64,000 nt of DNA from Andrena cerasifolii (lineage: Eukaryota; Arthropoda; Insecta; Hymenoptera; Andrenidae). The stretch covers positions 15,203,433 through 15,267,432 of the forward strand of contig NC_135120.1 in the NCBI RefSeq assembly GCF_050908995.1, written 5' to 3'. The notes under the pieces are model-generated. The model was given only the letters and a program-made list of their open reading frames with translations, searched no databases and was not told the DNA's origin. The first letter of the stretch is position 1. Each line of letters starts with the position of its first letter. This document shows, one piece after another, positions 23,389-36,572 of the stretch. The translations under genes and the position numbers were made by a program.

Positions 23389-25900
23389 CCCTATAGGATA
23401 CAATCATTCTATTTTTATCATTTTAGAACTACTTCGACGCCCAGGATGATTTTCGCGGTGTTCTCACCGAGGCACAAACGTTGCGACTTAAATTCACAAA
23501 TTCGTAATTACATTTTGGAAATATGAAAAATACAATTCTATACGGCAAAAGATAATAAATATTTAAAAAAAAGGCCTCTTGCTCGGCCGGGAAAGTAGAA
23601 TGGACCATTAAGCAGAAATATAGGTACTTCTCGTTCCAATATAACACAAAATATAGTTTCCTCTCTAACTCACCCCAGAATACTGACTCACTACCACCGA
23701 TCGCCATAGAGACGCCAGAAAAATTTTCCAAATTAAACCCAGCCCGCGTAATTATCGCTGATTGATCAATCCGCTGAAATGTACAATTTGCAAATTCTTT
23801 TTTCTTTTAGGGAAGCCTACTCACTCCCAGGAGGCGAGCCTCCCTTCGAAGATTCCGAACGGAGGGAATCGAATACGCGGGCTCGTAGTTTTGATCGAAG
23901 GGTTAGCTTCCCCCTCCCCCTGGCCCCCTTATATTCCCGGATCCTTGAGGACCAACTGTTAATCTCCCGCAGTGCTTTGCCCTCCAGATTGATGCCTTTT
24001 AATTTGTCCTCCTGTTAAATTAAAATCGACTTAGTCTTTTCCCTCGCCCCCTCCCGTCCCTCGCTCCCTCCCCCATCGGGCGAGTCGTTTCGTTCTCTCT
24101 CCGGGTATCTACATCATTTGCGTTCGATGAGCCCCCTGATTCGCAGGCATAAAACACTCTTCATCTACTTGGATGCACGCACCGTTCCGTACGCTTTGAT
24201 CAACCCGCCCTCCCTCCTCCCTGATTCTGATTCCCCTGGCAGGTGGTGCGGCGTGTCTCTTCCATTCACGTGATGAGTCTGCCGTTTCACTTTATCACCC
24301 TCCGTCGACGGATACGGGAGGCATAGCCAGCTACTATTATCGGTGCGCGCTTTTATGTCGGTCGCTTTAGCGGTTGCCATGTTTTTAACGAGGGACAATA
24401 TAACCGGGGAGGAAAATAAGAGGACCGACGCAAGAAACGGTTCCGCTTTAAACGTCCGGGCGTCCCGTAAGAAGCACAAAGGATTCCATTAAATCGAAGT
24501 CGCTCGAATCGCGTAAACGATGTTACACGCCACGGTTCGCATAATCCGAGCTTCCTCCGACGCCCCCTCTCCCCCACGGCGTATGCACAGCGCCATTCCG
24601 CGCTGAGTACTGAATTAACACGTTAACTACTGTATGGACGCGTGCCCCGTATCGCGTTACCTCGCCCGCCAGATGTGGAACTCTGTATTATTCCTGGGGA
24701 ACGAAGGTCCGGTTGCGCTGGTCGCTATTTATTCAAGAAATTGGCAGCGTACCTCGCTAGGAACGCAAAAACAATGTTAACTGGGGAAAAATCACTTTAT
24801 GAATAACAGTAAGAAACGGCAAAACGAAACGGATCGTAGGTGAATTATTGATCCTTTCAACAAAAATAAGTCGATATCGTAGAACAGATTTTCCTGCAGC
24901 GAAACTATGCTTCCGAGAAAATCAGTTTTAAACACTGCAGGTTCTCAAATTTACGTAGTACGCAGAATTTTCATAGCCGAATGATCGATAAAATCATTCG
25001 TATCCAAATCATTTTAGCCAAAATAGCGAGCTACTCATTTTTGCAATAAATAATATGCAATAATATTTTCCTAGTACCTGCTGATGATACGAAAGGTATA
25101 AGCGTTTATTCGCGTGATGCAATAAAAATTTCCAGTACGTACTGTTTGTACATGAAAAGTGCACCCCGAAATCCACCACCCAGTGTATAATAATTGCTCA
25201 AATGGTTTGAAAGATCCAGGAGTGGACATAGTACTATAAGGGACGAGCTTTAGTACACGTTGATCGGCCGAATAAGTCTCAGAAATCGTAGGACCGTCGA
25301 ATATGTGCGTGCACATCGATGGCCACGGTGCATAGGTGTTCGTGTATGTGCGTTCGTAGTGACTCGTTTGAATGCGTTTGTCCAGCAGCGTCCACCGAAA
25401 GCGCAATAGTTCTGCCGGCCTGGCAACGACAATGGCATGCATTAACCTTTGTGCAGTTGTAACTGCAGTTGCGAGATAGTGGCTCGCCCTTTGAGGGGGT
25501 GAGGAAAGTGTCGCCCCAGCAGACCAGAGTTCTCTTGGCATTTACAACCATTTCGCGTAATCTCAACGAATACATTCATCGGACGGGGGAGCCGGTGTTA
25601 AGTGGACGAACCAATTATTGCGCTGTCTGGCCTTCATCCGTCGTGCGTCGAATGCTGTGCCGATATTTCGGTATCAGCTGGGAATGGTTCGGCGTTGCTT
25701 TGCATCTAGATCGATCGCTATCGTCGAATTATCAACGGCAGATGATATTTGGAGATGTTCGTAGCTGTGGCGTTCAACGTATCACGAAGATAAAGATTAA
25801 GGCATATAGTGCTGGCATGTGGTGGTTATGGTTGACTGTTTTTGGGGAGAAAATTGTGCTTATGTTGAACTTCTTTCAGTTCGAACTGTGAAGTTATGTG
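23389..25900. other. No gene confirmed; CT-rich/GC island 23790-24740
   Basis: A dense pyrimidine tract at 24037-24076 makes the minus strand a canonical G-quadruplex pattern (ggggg, ggg, ggg, ggg with short loops). A second CpG-bearing patch is at 25250-25700. The open frames here overlap on both strands and are not recognisable. Confidence 0.35.
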
Positions 25901-28239
25901 TTGTACTTTGTTATGAAAGGGAATGAGGGGGATTGGTTTAATTTTTTTAGGTATCTTCTGGTTGCACTAGGCTTGGAATTATACGTTGTAACATGTTATG
26001 CAGGGAAATGATACAAATTGTTTTAAACTCATTCACTCTCTAGCAAAACATTTTCAAATTATTTAAACACGTTCTGCTGCAGACACGACCCGAAACTCAC
26101 CTACAATAGTGACCATAATTATACTTCATGCCTCTTCCTCGAGATTACAACGTAGTATCGCTACTTGTCGCCAGTCATCGCCAACTTCAGAGCCTTAAAA
26201 AAACAAAAAGAACTCTCTGTGCCTCCCCCTACATGGCCCTATGTTTCACTTAGTGCGGTATTCATAGTCGCTACTTATTCTGAAGAAGGCAATCGTATAA
26301 TTACGATCGAACTTCACTTAGGTAAGTTCGTTTGATATACAATTATATGTTGAGATACAAACCCACGATATTTTAAGAAGGTGGAGGCTCATATGTGATT
26401 CAGCTTTGTATAAAATACTCCATGAACAAATTACATCTCGACTCCGATGAGCGAAGTAGAACTTCCACTGTGGCTTTCGTAATATCCTTGCATTGAACTT
26501 CATAACTTTACCTTCAAACTTTCCTGTAATGCCTCACCCAGCTTCACTAAGATATCAAGAACATTTCTCTTCAAGACCTCGCAATTACTACTTGCACCAT
26601 TGTTTGATTCAAATATTATCAGTCACATCCACTAAACCACTATTAAAAAATTTAATATCGATTCAACATAGTTCTATCTGACATCTACATTCTACTTTCA
26701 ACTTAATCATTCTGCCTTCTAATCTTGCATGAATGATGGACGCGAATGAATCACAAATAGTGGCATGTTTCCATCAAACTAAATCGTCATGAGACGACAG
26801 GATTAACCAAACGTAAAACCGGAGCAGATAATGTTACCTTTGATTACGAGAAGCTGCGGGTGCGTCTGGGAGAGAAGCGTCGCGCGCCTTATCTGCTAAC
26901 TAGGGAGATCGATGAATCGGAATATCACGGATCGAAGAGAGCAAATAGGGGTGTGCTTTGACATCGTCTTGCGATGAGTAAAAATGGGAACGGAGAATCT
27001 CGGTGCCCGCGTGTTCAAGGGGAAACCCCGGCGATTATGTCGGTAATTGCGTTCCGTCCTTAGATGACGTCGGCAACTGCCGGAAGCGATGGAGGAGGTC
27101 GAGGGATCCTCCAGCTTGTAATACGAAAGCTTTTGATGTACGGAGGGCCACGATGACGTGGTAATTCGCAGAAACAGATCCAACGCCATGGGATATCACA
27201 TTTTCAAGGCTCTTTTAAAGCAATAAGAATCGTACAAGTTGCTTGCACCTCGTGCCGATGCAGGATGTCGATACGCGATTAGTCTTGTTTACTCAATTTC
27301 GATCACCATTGTTTTATTATTTTTTGTAAAAAGCAATTGTCATTTTGGTAGTGTATGTTTTCTGTTTTGGGTTTTTCTCGAGAATCGAAATAGCGTTTTG
27401 ATATGTTAATATTTATGAATGTGATTTAAGAATAGCGTAGTTTCTGTCTTTCCTAAGTTACATAATTTGATTAATTGAAGATAATTTGAGCAATTGAAGA
27501 TAAGATCCACAGTCAGCTGAGTTAAAATATTGTGTACAAACGTACAACAAAGAGGAAAATTCATTTTTCGGCGTTATTCAGTGTCTGCATCCTGACTAGA
27601 TACAACGGGCAAGTAGAAACACCCAGTATTTAGTCAGACATGCATCAGTAACTCACGCTATGGAGTCATACACCTCAATTAAGATTGCAAATATCACAGA
27701 TCAACAGTAAATATAGCATTTTAATACTGAGCACAGTAGTCGAATTTTATTATTTCAAGAATACCTTTTTTTACTGAATAACAACAGATAGTTTAACACA
27801 TTTCATTGATTATTTTACCATTGTGACTTTGAAATTACATGATCATTTTCCTATTTAAAAACTGGGCCATAAACTTAGATAATTAAAAACCAATATTACG
27901 CCGCAAAAATATAAAAATAACCTACTTAGTTACAATTTACACATGTCTACTGAGAAAAAAATGAATCCTATTACACGTTCTCACCTTTGTATTAAAAAGG
28001 GTTTAGAGAACAAAAATTTCTCGTTTTGCTTAAAGTATTCTAGTCTGTCATAGCCTCAATTTTGTAGTCTGTGCAATGTAAAATATAAAAAGGAATATAA
28101 TGAACCGTATTGCGAATGTTTAAGCCGCATACTCCATCAACTCACGTTGAACGAAGTGAAACAATTTATTCCAGAATCCTGACAAACGGCCGTACATACG
28201 TTACTTTCCGTTTCGCTTTAACTCGAATCCCGGGGCTAA
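25901..28239. other. No gene or repeat recognised
   Basis: Mostly AT-rich unique sequence with one GC-richer patch at 26820-27190. Nothing further is seen. Confidence 0.4.
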
Positions 28240-28345
28240 TGCATCGTCTGGTGTCGCAGGGTTAGCATAATGTGCTTAGCAACCCCAGGATCGCACCACG
28301 GTCACCCATCGAACAAGTACTGTACAAGAGCCAGCACTTAATGTC
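28240..28345 (-). repeat. 5S-rRNA-like element (possible SINE head or 5S pseudogene)
   Basis: On the minus strand 28345 to 28299 reads cattaag, then agtacttg, a 3-base insertion, and gatgggtgaccg. This matches the internal-promoter C-box region of 5S rRNA (AGTACTTGGATGGGTGACCG) and the upstream ATTAAGC A-box region at the right spacing. The sequence then diverges and forms a stem between gggtt and aaccc (28259-28285). The 5' and 3' ends of a complete 5S gene are not present. Either a 5S-derived SINE head, a 5S pseudogene, or a conserved element with chance 5S similarity. The 5S consensus is recalled, not aligned. Confidence 0.4.
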
Positions 28346-29282
28346 TCCATATAGGGGTGAGAATTTCCACTCAAGGCTTGATTTTTATTAGAAATTCCTT
28401 AAACATCCGTGTGCTTATAATGATAGCTTTATGCGGCACGGGTATTAATGATTACACAATTATTTTTAAGGAAATTTAAATATGTGTAAACTAAGTAAAT
28501 ATGGTGAAAGTCTACGTTCATATTCTTTATTTATTTTTTTAGGACAAATTAGTTCGTATGTATAATAACATTGTACACTAAATTATTAATGATTGTAGAA
28601 AAATTAGTTTAGGTATTTGAAGATTTGATATTTTGGTAGATTCACTCGACTAAAAACTGAAATTCATCTGAAATAATATTAATCGAAGGTATGTCAGGTG
28701 TATATGATGAAAGTAGAGAACAAAATGATATTAAATTATATGATTATGTTCTCTATGAAATTAAATCCCATAACATTTAAAATTGAATAACTTATACTCT
28801 AGAATTCTAAACTTTGAAGAGATTATATTAATATTAAATTATGAATCATCTTTGACCACGTAATTTTAGTTCATGAAGCGATTAAAATAGGCCACTTGTC
28901 TTGTTTTTCTTCGAACTTTCATGCTTGCTATCATTACCCGCTAAATTCACGAGTTTGTAGCAAACGAGAATTTAATCTCCTTATGAACAACGATGGGGAA
29001 CGTTTTTGGAGGGCTTTCTCTGCCCGGCCACGTGATTTGCAATTAACTTACATAGGAGTTCTCAACGCTAATTAATAACCACGTCAGAAACTTAAGGCTC
29101 TCCACCCCGATCGGGTTACTTCCAAGTTACCGAGTTACGAAATTAACGATCGTGAAATTAAATCTCAATTGCATTGGTAAATAATATCAAAACTGGCGTC
29201 AAGTAGATACTCAAGCCTTAATAAATTCGTGTTTCACTAACTTATATCCTCTACATTCTGACACCCACGCTCTCCGTATTCA
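28346..29282. other. AT-rich, nothing recognised
   Basis: AT-rich to about 28900, then mixed sequence with several aatta homeodomain-type cores (29040-29080). Nothing has gene or repeat character. Confidence 0.4.
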
Positions 29283-29440
29283 TTAAGGGGAACAACACCT
29301 TGAAGCCCGGAAAAAGTGCAATTTTTTCGAATTGTTTGGTTAGATATCCACACTTGACTTTCCTACGAAGTATGGATATCTAACAAAAAATTCAAAAAAT
29401 TGCACTTCTTTCCGGGCTTCAAGGTGCTGTTCCCCCTTAA
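29283..29440. mobile_element. TTAA-flanked palindromic MITE
   Basis: TTAA at 29283-29286 and 29437-29440 bound a near-perfect palindrome. Paired landmarks are ggggaacaacaccttgaagc with gcttcaaggtgctgttcccc, agtgcaattttttcgaatt with aattcaaaaaattgcact, and gttagatatcca with tggatatctaac. The loop is under 25 bp. TTAA target duplications are the hallmark of piggyBac-type insertion, so a piggyBac-mobilised MITE is the best reading. A related end lies at 32855. Confidence 0.8.
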
Positions 29441-30178
29441 TCTTGATAACAGCATTACTGTGCTTTCACAAATTATCAGGTACAATAATTAGTAATTCAT
29501 TCAGTAATCATCCACGTACTTTCTAATAAAAACTTCACCATCTAAATGTATTTCATATACCTACCCCGCTACTGAAGACACAAAAACAGTCAAGGTATCT
29601 ACTTCAAACCTCCCACTATTCATCGCAGTTCCTTTCAACGCCAAAACCAGCACGGTACCTTTCACAATTAGTCATCCTCTTCGATTCAAAGACCAAAACC
29701 ATGAGTCACCGCGCCTTATCCAAAGATTCCCGGTCCACGAATCAGTTTCCCGCGAAAGTCACGGGAAACGAACACCGCGATCGAAGATCTTCTTCCTCGT
29801 GGATACTTCGATCTCCCCGATCTCGCGCTTCCGGTAGCCCCCGTGGCCGGATAGGAAATAAGGTGTTCGTAGAAATCTCATATGCCCGGGTCTCGCATAA
29901 AATAGGCTGAATAAATCACGTAGTCGAAGAGCAGAAGGAGGCTCAGCCAGAGGGGCTGAGGGGAGGTGGTGGCGGTAGGGTGGTCGTCGGGAACGGCGGA
30001 GGGGTGGGGGATGAGAATCGAAGGGCAGAGGGACGGCAGAGAGAAGGTAAGACAAACTTTCCCTCAGACCTGGTGCATGCTTCCTCCTTCTACCTCCCCC
30101 GCCTCTCGCCCGCTTTGTTCGCCCAGAACCGATCCACCTTCGACGCCGTAGCCGTCGTCTGGGGCGCGTTTCGCAGTT
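29441..30178. other. No gene confirmed; CpG/G-rich island from 29690
   Basis: A plus-strand G-rich segment at 29951-30010 holds many GGG/GGGG runs and could form quadruplexes. Short open frames on both strands appear compositional. Confidence 0.35.
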
Positions 30179-30222
30179 GAGCGGCGCGCCGCTCTAAGGA
30201 AACTGATATTGCCGGCAATATC
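30179..30222. promoter_or_regulatory. Pair of adjacent perfect palindromes
   Basis: A 16-bp perfect palindrome (half gagcggcg) at 30179-30194 is followed 10 bp later by an 18-bp perfect palindrome (half gatattgcc) at 30205-30222, which extends by aact/agtt with a one-base bulge. They sit in a GC island. No gene is assigned; a protein-binding or structural role is inference. Confidence 0.35.
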
Positions 30223-32854
30223 CAGTTGTTTGCATTGATTCGGGCTGTCTGAGAATCCCGAAGAGCTATTTCTATCCCTGCCTGCCTTCGAGACTTCGCC
30301 AGCGAAAATTCAGACCCCTACCACCCCGTGCCTCTCGTTTCGGTGTGCCCGCTTCCTGTTCCTTCTTTTCGGTAACGGGCCTCGCGGCGTAGGCGCAGCT
30401 CCCGAAGCACGTGCGCATAGATTATTGAAAGCCAACCCAGCGACAATTTTCGCGGCTCGGTACGCATCTTCGTTTAACATCTTGTCGTCGATTTCGCCGA
30501 TCTCGTCCCTTTCGCCCCGTCCCAACGCGACATTTTTATTCGCCGATGCAAGCCCCAGGCAGTCCCAATTCATCGGCTAGGTGGGTTGAGAACGGTGCAT
30601 ATTGATCGATATTTTGCTCGATTTGGGGGTAACTCGGTGGGTATTCAATTTTTTTTGGTGCATGGTTTTAATCGATTTAGTCATTGTTTTGGGTGTTATT
30701 TGTTTTGATGAGCCTTCTGCTTCTTATTCGACATATGATATCTTGAAAATGGAAGATGGTTTTAGTAAATGTGTTCGCTTTATGGGTTGAATTGCATGAG
30801 TGGGTGTGTCTGTTCAGGTGTGTGTTGAGAATATTTTACATTGTTAATTTATCATGTATTCTATGAGAAAACTTAGAAAAATTCAGAAATTCTCTTATTT
30901 TAAAACGAAACGAATTCCGAAATTATCTAACTGTAAATCCCGTGGCGTTTAAAAATTATTTTTGCATAAAGAGTCTAGACTTCTTCATTTTCGCCGCAAG
31001 TCACGGAACATTATTAACATTGCATTTAGCTTTACAGTTTTTCCAGTTAACACAAAGAATATTAATTTCTTGGAATGATCCAAATGCTCCATCCGACGAA
31101 AAAATATTCATGGAGATTGCTCCTGGGTCTAGGCGCGCCGTGGAAGGCTACCCTCGGTGCCTAAAATTCAAGCGATCTATCACAGGCTGACGTCACCGTC
31201 CTATAGGAACGACAAGGGGTGTCCCAATGCAAACTACCCCGCCATTCGGATGATATATCCATCGGCACCTGTTAGACGACAGCGTCTGAACGCGTCCCGG
31301 CGCCACTCTCGTACCCTCGCGTGGATGCACGACTTAAGCCTTCTTACCATGAATTATCGAGTGCCGTTCGCTGGAAAGTTAAGGCCTCACTCGCGTGTCA
31401 GCGTTGGGATCCTTGGGGGCACGATACCATCGACCATTCATTGTTTTGTCAAAGGGGCACCACGGCGAGATTACGACGACGACACATCGAGCTGTTCGTT
31501 GTCCATTGCACTTTTGAAGCTGGGGTTCTTTTGCGAGAACATGGATACTTGGAATTCATTGCGTATATTTAATACCCTAAATTCATTAGATCGGTTCAAG
31601 GAGATTCAACTGACTTTTAATAAAGACTTGAGGGAATGCTTGTATTAGTTGAACTCTGATATTTAGCATTGTTGTAATGAGATAGCGGTATGAAGAGCAT
31701 GATTTGGAAATATGGTGATTATAGAATTATCTGGGAAATTTATTATTTACACATTGTGCTGAAAATGCTAGGTACGGATTAAAAGATTGCTTACTCGAAT
31801 TGATTTGCTGGAACATTTTCATGTTTTGAAATTTAATTACATTTTTTTATTAGGAACGATTACTTCGAGTCCCTTTGAATTAGATGAAAGAGTTTACTTA
31901 GTTCCTTTGAATGCTTTAATACTTTAATCCTTTAATCCTTCACAGCTCAAAAGCTATAGCATGCACTTTCTAACATCATATAAAATTTTTCACTCATTTC
32001 AGTGTTCAAATTCATCCCCTTGCGTATCAATATACATTAGCAAACCACTCTCCATCTCGAATTCGACTTAGAATAAACAACACCCAAGTCCTTCCATGAA
32101 ATCGCCAACTTTTCTAAAGTTTACTATCAATTTCATCCCGTTTCGCAAAGTTTTACTTACGTGGCCTGGATTTAAGTAAGATAGTGTTTCCCACAGCTCA
32201 TTTATGCGCAATACTGAAAGTTTGTTTACTCCTTGGTGTACGTACATCGAGGTCCCTTGGATCTTTATGTAAACGAGGCTGCGGGGCGGACTTGTGTCAC
32301 GGCGACGGTATATTTCTCGTTCAGCTGGGAAACAATAAATTTCAGGAACGGTTAATGTAAAAGGGCCCGTTACCGATGTCCCGCTGGTCAGGAAGCGTGG
32401 TTATTTATGGGCCACAGTTGTAACGGCGGACACTGAATCGCTGCTGCCTCACTTCGATTGGGTTAAGCCTAAAACCCCGTTCGCATGATGGTCAGGTTCA
32501 GGCCTCCCCCTTTTCCGTGCGCACCGCAGGTTAACGTTTCCTTCGACTATGCATCAGGACTCCCTGCATTTCCGGCTGGACAATGCACGAGCTCTATCCC
32601 TAGTTTCCGTAAGAAGTCAATTTCGTGCTGTTCCGCGTGGTACTGTGACATTTGACACGCAGGGGAACATTTTCATAGCCGTGGTTAATTAGCTATTGTT
32701 GGCTATTCTGCGAGAATTACGATATTGTGGTTTATAATAGTTGGTTTACGATTTAATCCCCAACTATAAAATATAAGAGAGCACATTAAATAGGAGGGAT
32801 CATGTTGTTATCACCCGACTCAGAAGTGACTACACAAATCTAATACATGAACAC
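30223..32854. other. No gene or repeat recognised
   Basis: GC-richer to about 30590 and again at 31110-31520 and 32380-32660; AT-rich otherwise. Open frames up to 163 codons (31157-31648) lack recognisable domains. Confidence 0.35.
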
Positions 32855-32990
32855 TTAAGGGGGGACCCCACCCTGAAGCCACTAACAAAAGACAAAGTGA
32901 GGGATTTTTTTGTTCCTATAAATAAAAATATAAGGCTTGGATTTTTTATATGGTTTTAATACAATAATACAAGGTATAAAAGCTAATAAA
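32855..32990 (+). repeat. Solo end related to the TTAA-flanked MITE
   Basis: Starts ttaaggggggaccccaccct and continues tgaagcc. It matches the start of the element at 29283 (ttaagggg..ac..cacc.tgaagcc). No inverted partner is seen nearby, so it is a truncated or much longer relative. Confidence 0.5.
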
Positions 32991-35900
32991 ATTGTATTCT
33001 TATATGATGCGAAATAAAAAAAATATGTGCCCTCGTTGGGAAGTAAATTACCCTATAAAATATTTAAATTTAATACATTATTTCTCTCACCAAATCAGAC
33101 AAATTTCTATGAGCAACTTTTATGTAAACTAGTATTATGTAAACCTCGGAGTTGAAATACAATAGAATGCAGTACGTAACATTTATATTCAGGATCTTAT
33201 ACATTTATGTTTCACGTACTTTGTCCGTTTCCCGAAGTGTTGGTTTCAAGCACACATTTAATATTTGGGCAACTTAACTCAAATTTACTCAGAAACGGTA
33301 TATTTGCAAACTTCACGGAAGATTTAATTTTCTTGTTCAGAAAACTGGTGTCCGAATGAATGATGAGAAAATGGTGTATAAATGGTTCGCAAAGGTAGAA
33401 AGAATGTAATTTCGTGTAAGAGTCTCATTGCTCCTGCCAGTAAAGTAAATTGGTTTATTAAAATTTCTCTTTTATATAAATATAATGGTGCACGTGTTAC
33501 AACGTATGTTTTCATTCAACGTAAAGTACAATAAATTACATCTATAAATAACTCGGCCACATGAGAAACTATACCGCACAGTGTTGCGTAGAAACATAAA
33601 TTCACCCCTCCGATCCGCAAAGTGTTGAAATTTACGGTGAAAGATTTATTAAATCGTTGGGGCGAAGATGAATTATCGTTTATTAATTTATCGCCATATG
33701 AGATAATCAAAAAATTGAAATGTGAATATAATGAGTATTGATGTGATGAAGCATTTGTTTCTATTGTATTATTTCAGTCCTCCATTTATCAATTATTTAA
33801 ATGTTTCGCTTTTACTGCAATCTTTTATTGCAGTCACTCTCGCTTGTAATAATGATCAGGTTTAACTGATAAAATGTAAAAAGATGTTGTTGTTGGTTAT
33901 AGGAAGAACGTCATTGTATGTAATCTCGACGGATCAAAAGCGTAGGAAAGATCGATCGCGACGCGATAACGCGTGCATAAGTATAGGTTTTATCGCGGTC
34001 GAGGATGGTTACACGTCATTAACCACCCTTTTAGTGGATTTCATAGTGCGCGTAACCCCGCAGTCATAAATGCCTCCAACTGACGTGTCAGCTTTGTGAT
34101 TGATCTATACTACTTTGAATGTACTACGCGCACTCTTATTACGAACTTTTTGTGTTACTATAAAGCTTCAAGAGATCTGTAATGGATGAAACTTTTCTGA
34201 CATGTTACACCATTATTAAGCCATATGTCCCGACACATACAAACCGTTGATACTCTTAAGCAAAAAAGATAGACAGATTTTCATATTCGTATATTTTGTA
34301 TTTAAAAAATTATTGTTGTATTTCCTGAGACGAGAATTATAGTGTAAATTATACACTTTCTATGGAATATTGTTGCTTCTGTTTGGTGGGATTTACTTTC
34401 AGTTTCTTTCAACTCTTTGTTGCAAACAAAAACAGTTTATTGACTATTTTTAACAAGTAGCATATTAAACTTACATATTAAATATACTACCTATTTTTAT
34501 TACGTAAAATTATTTTTAAGTTACTACCCCCAGATATGATTAACTCTCAAACTCACATTTATCAAGACCTTTATATTCAGTGTAATAAGTTCTACTCATG
34601 TACAATAATTGTACCATGGATGAATGAAGATTCTTAGACACTTACACCATATTTTTTATCAAACTTTTAATCATTTATGCTATCGGTGATTGAAATTAAT
34701 GTTCATAAAATTTATTCGAACCATAGAAACTGTACAGAAAAAGATGTTTTTCGTTTGCTAACTACTCGATCATCCGTAACGGTGAATTTATACCGAATTT
34801 TAGCAAGACCACATACGGTTCTCACACAATCGACGGGCGGTTAACGCCAGTGATCCATCTTGAATAATTAAGCGTCGTGGCCGCGTTGCTAAAAGTATTC
34901 CATTATGCGAGTTGTCCGCCACTCCACGCTGAATCTCTTCCATGGTAATGGCAGTTCCTCGTTACGAGGTTTATTCCAAATGCATTGGTCGATTTGCGGT
35001 GCTCCAGATACTATAGCAAATTCCAACGATATTATTAGACTAAACGTGCCTAATTAATAATAAAATCCAAGCCATTAAGTTACAGAAATATTTTCTGTAA
35101 ACATAAATCAGTACTTCCACAGTGATCACAATATTTCACGAAATAAAGCAAACACTTAAAATTAAGGAATCCTAAGTAGAATACCGTCCAACAAAGTAAT
35201 TCGAACCACAAACTTAAAAATCCCGAAACCACAGCATTGTGTTCAGCAATTTTCACGGAACTCAGAATTAAAGGCTTTCGAAACCTCGCCAAATTTCGAG
35301 CGTCCAGTTTCCACTACACCCAACCCTCTGGAATAATTGAAAAATTGATTCCACGTGTCTCGCCAAAACGCGAGAAAGCAGTTGGGGGACGAAAATCTCG
35401 TAACCAACCAGATTTCATTTAAATGCAGATGACCCCGCGTAAGTGCTATCACGTCATTCGCCTTTAATATCGATGGCTATCGTTAGTTCACCCCCGCCAG
35501 TGGTGCACCACCATCCGTTCGTTCTCCACTCTTCCTTCCTTCCTTCCTCCCAGGAATAGATCCGCGTTATCACGGTTTTGCGAGAACGACTCTACATATA
35601 TACGCGGGAGGATATTGCAGACACGAAGTACTCTTTCTTCGAGGGAATCGACAGCGTTCCGCCAGGAGACCAGCCAGCAGAAACGTTAGGAGTGGCGGGA
35701 GATTCAGAGGGACCTCGATAATCCCGCGAGAAACGTATTGTCCCGGAGGAGTTCAATAATTAAGGAAAGTATCATATCTGAGGGGGATGAACGGGTACCA
35801 TTGCATTTTTACTGGCCCTGGGGCCTGGACTTTTAACCTGCAAGGCGGAATTTTAATGCCAGAAGTTATTACTGCCGCAATGGGGGGTATTTAGTCGAAC

Positions 35901-36572
35901 GTTATGAACGGTTTTATTACGATAGGATTACTTTTTCCATTCGGATGGCACTCGAGCAGAATGGGGCCGAGTGATTTAGAACTAAGTGGCCTTTATGAGA
36001 AATTTTAGCATCGACCTGGGTCTAGCTGAATGATTACCGCGAGATTAAATGCTAGTTGGCCTCCCTTGGCTCGGTCGATTAAAATTGGTGGGCAACTGCA
36101 TGGGCGCGGGCTGGCGGAGGGTCAAGAAAGGAGAGGTCGGTGGCGTACCTTTTCTCCATCGATTCCGATCCCCGCTCCAGTCGAGTTCCCTTTCGAGAAC
36201 TTTATCAATGGCCAATTCCTAACTCTCCTCTTCCTTTCTTCCCGTATTTTAATACGAACGGGAACAAGCGGGTAGGAAAACAATAGTACTTCAACGGAGC
36301 CAGTTTGGAACTTTGTTTTTAAACACACACTTCCTCGTCCCCTCGAGCGCCCCTCCCCCGCCCGCACTCATATCCCTCACAATCTGCCTTGAAAAATTTT
36401 GTGATTTTACTTCAACCTTCTGTGAGCATATTTCAACTTAACGTTGGGTACACATTTGTTTGTTGTCGGAGCGATGGAGATTATGGGTGCTGGTAATGAG
36501 GTAGCAAATGTAATAATTAGAAGGAAGTCGTGCCTCGTAAAATTAATGTGTTTGCAAATGTAGAATGTTCTA
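32991..36572. other. No gene confirmed; CpG island 35440-36380
   Basis: AT-rich for most of its length, with a 21-bp hairpin actgcaat/attgcagt near 33819. A (CTTC)n microsatellite lies at 35531-35549 at the edge of a GC-rich island. A minus-strand G-rich tract opposes the C-runs at 36345-36366. No exon is recognised. Confidence 0.35.

Noticed and set aside
31157..31648. 163-codon plus-strand frame
   Set aside because: No domain, codon use does not stand out, and a shorter frame overlaps in another register.
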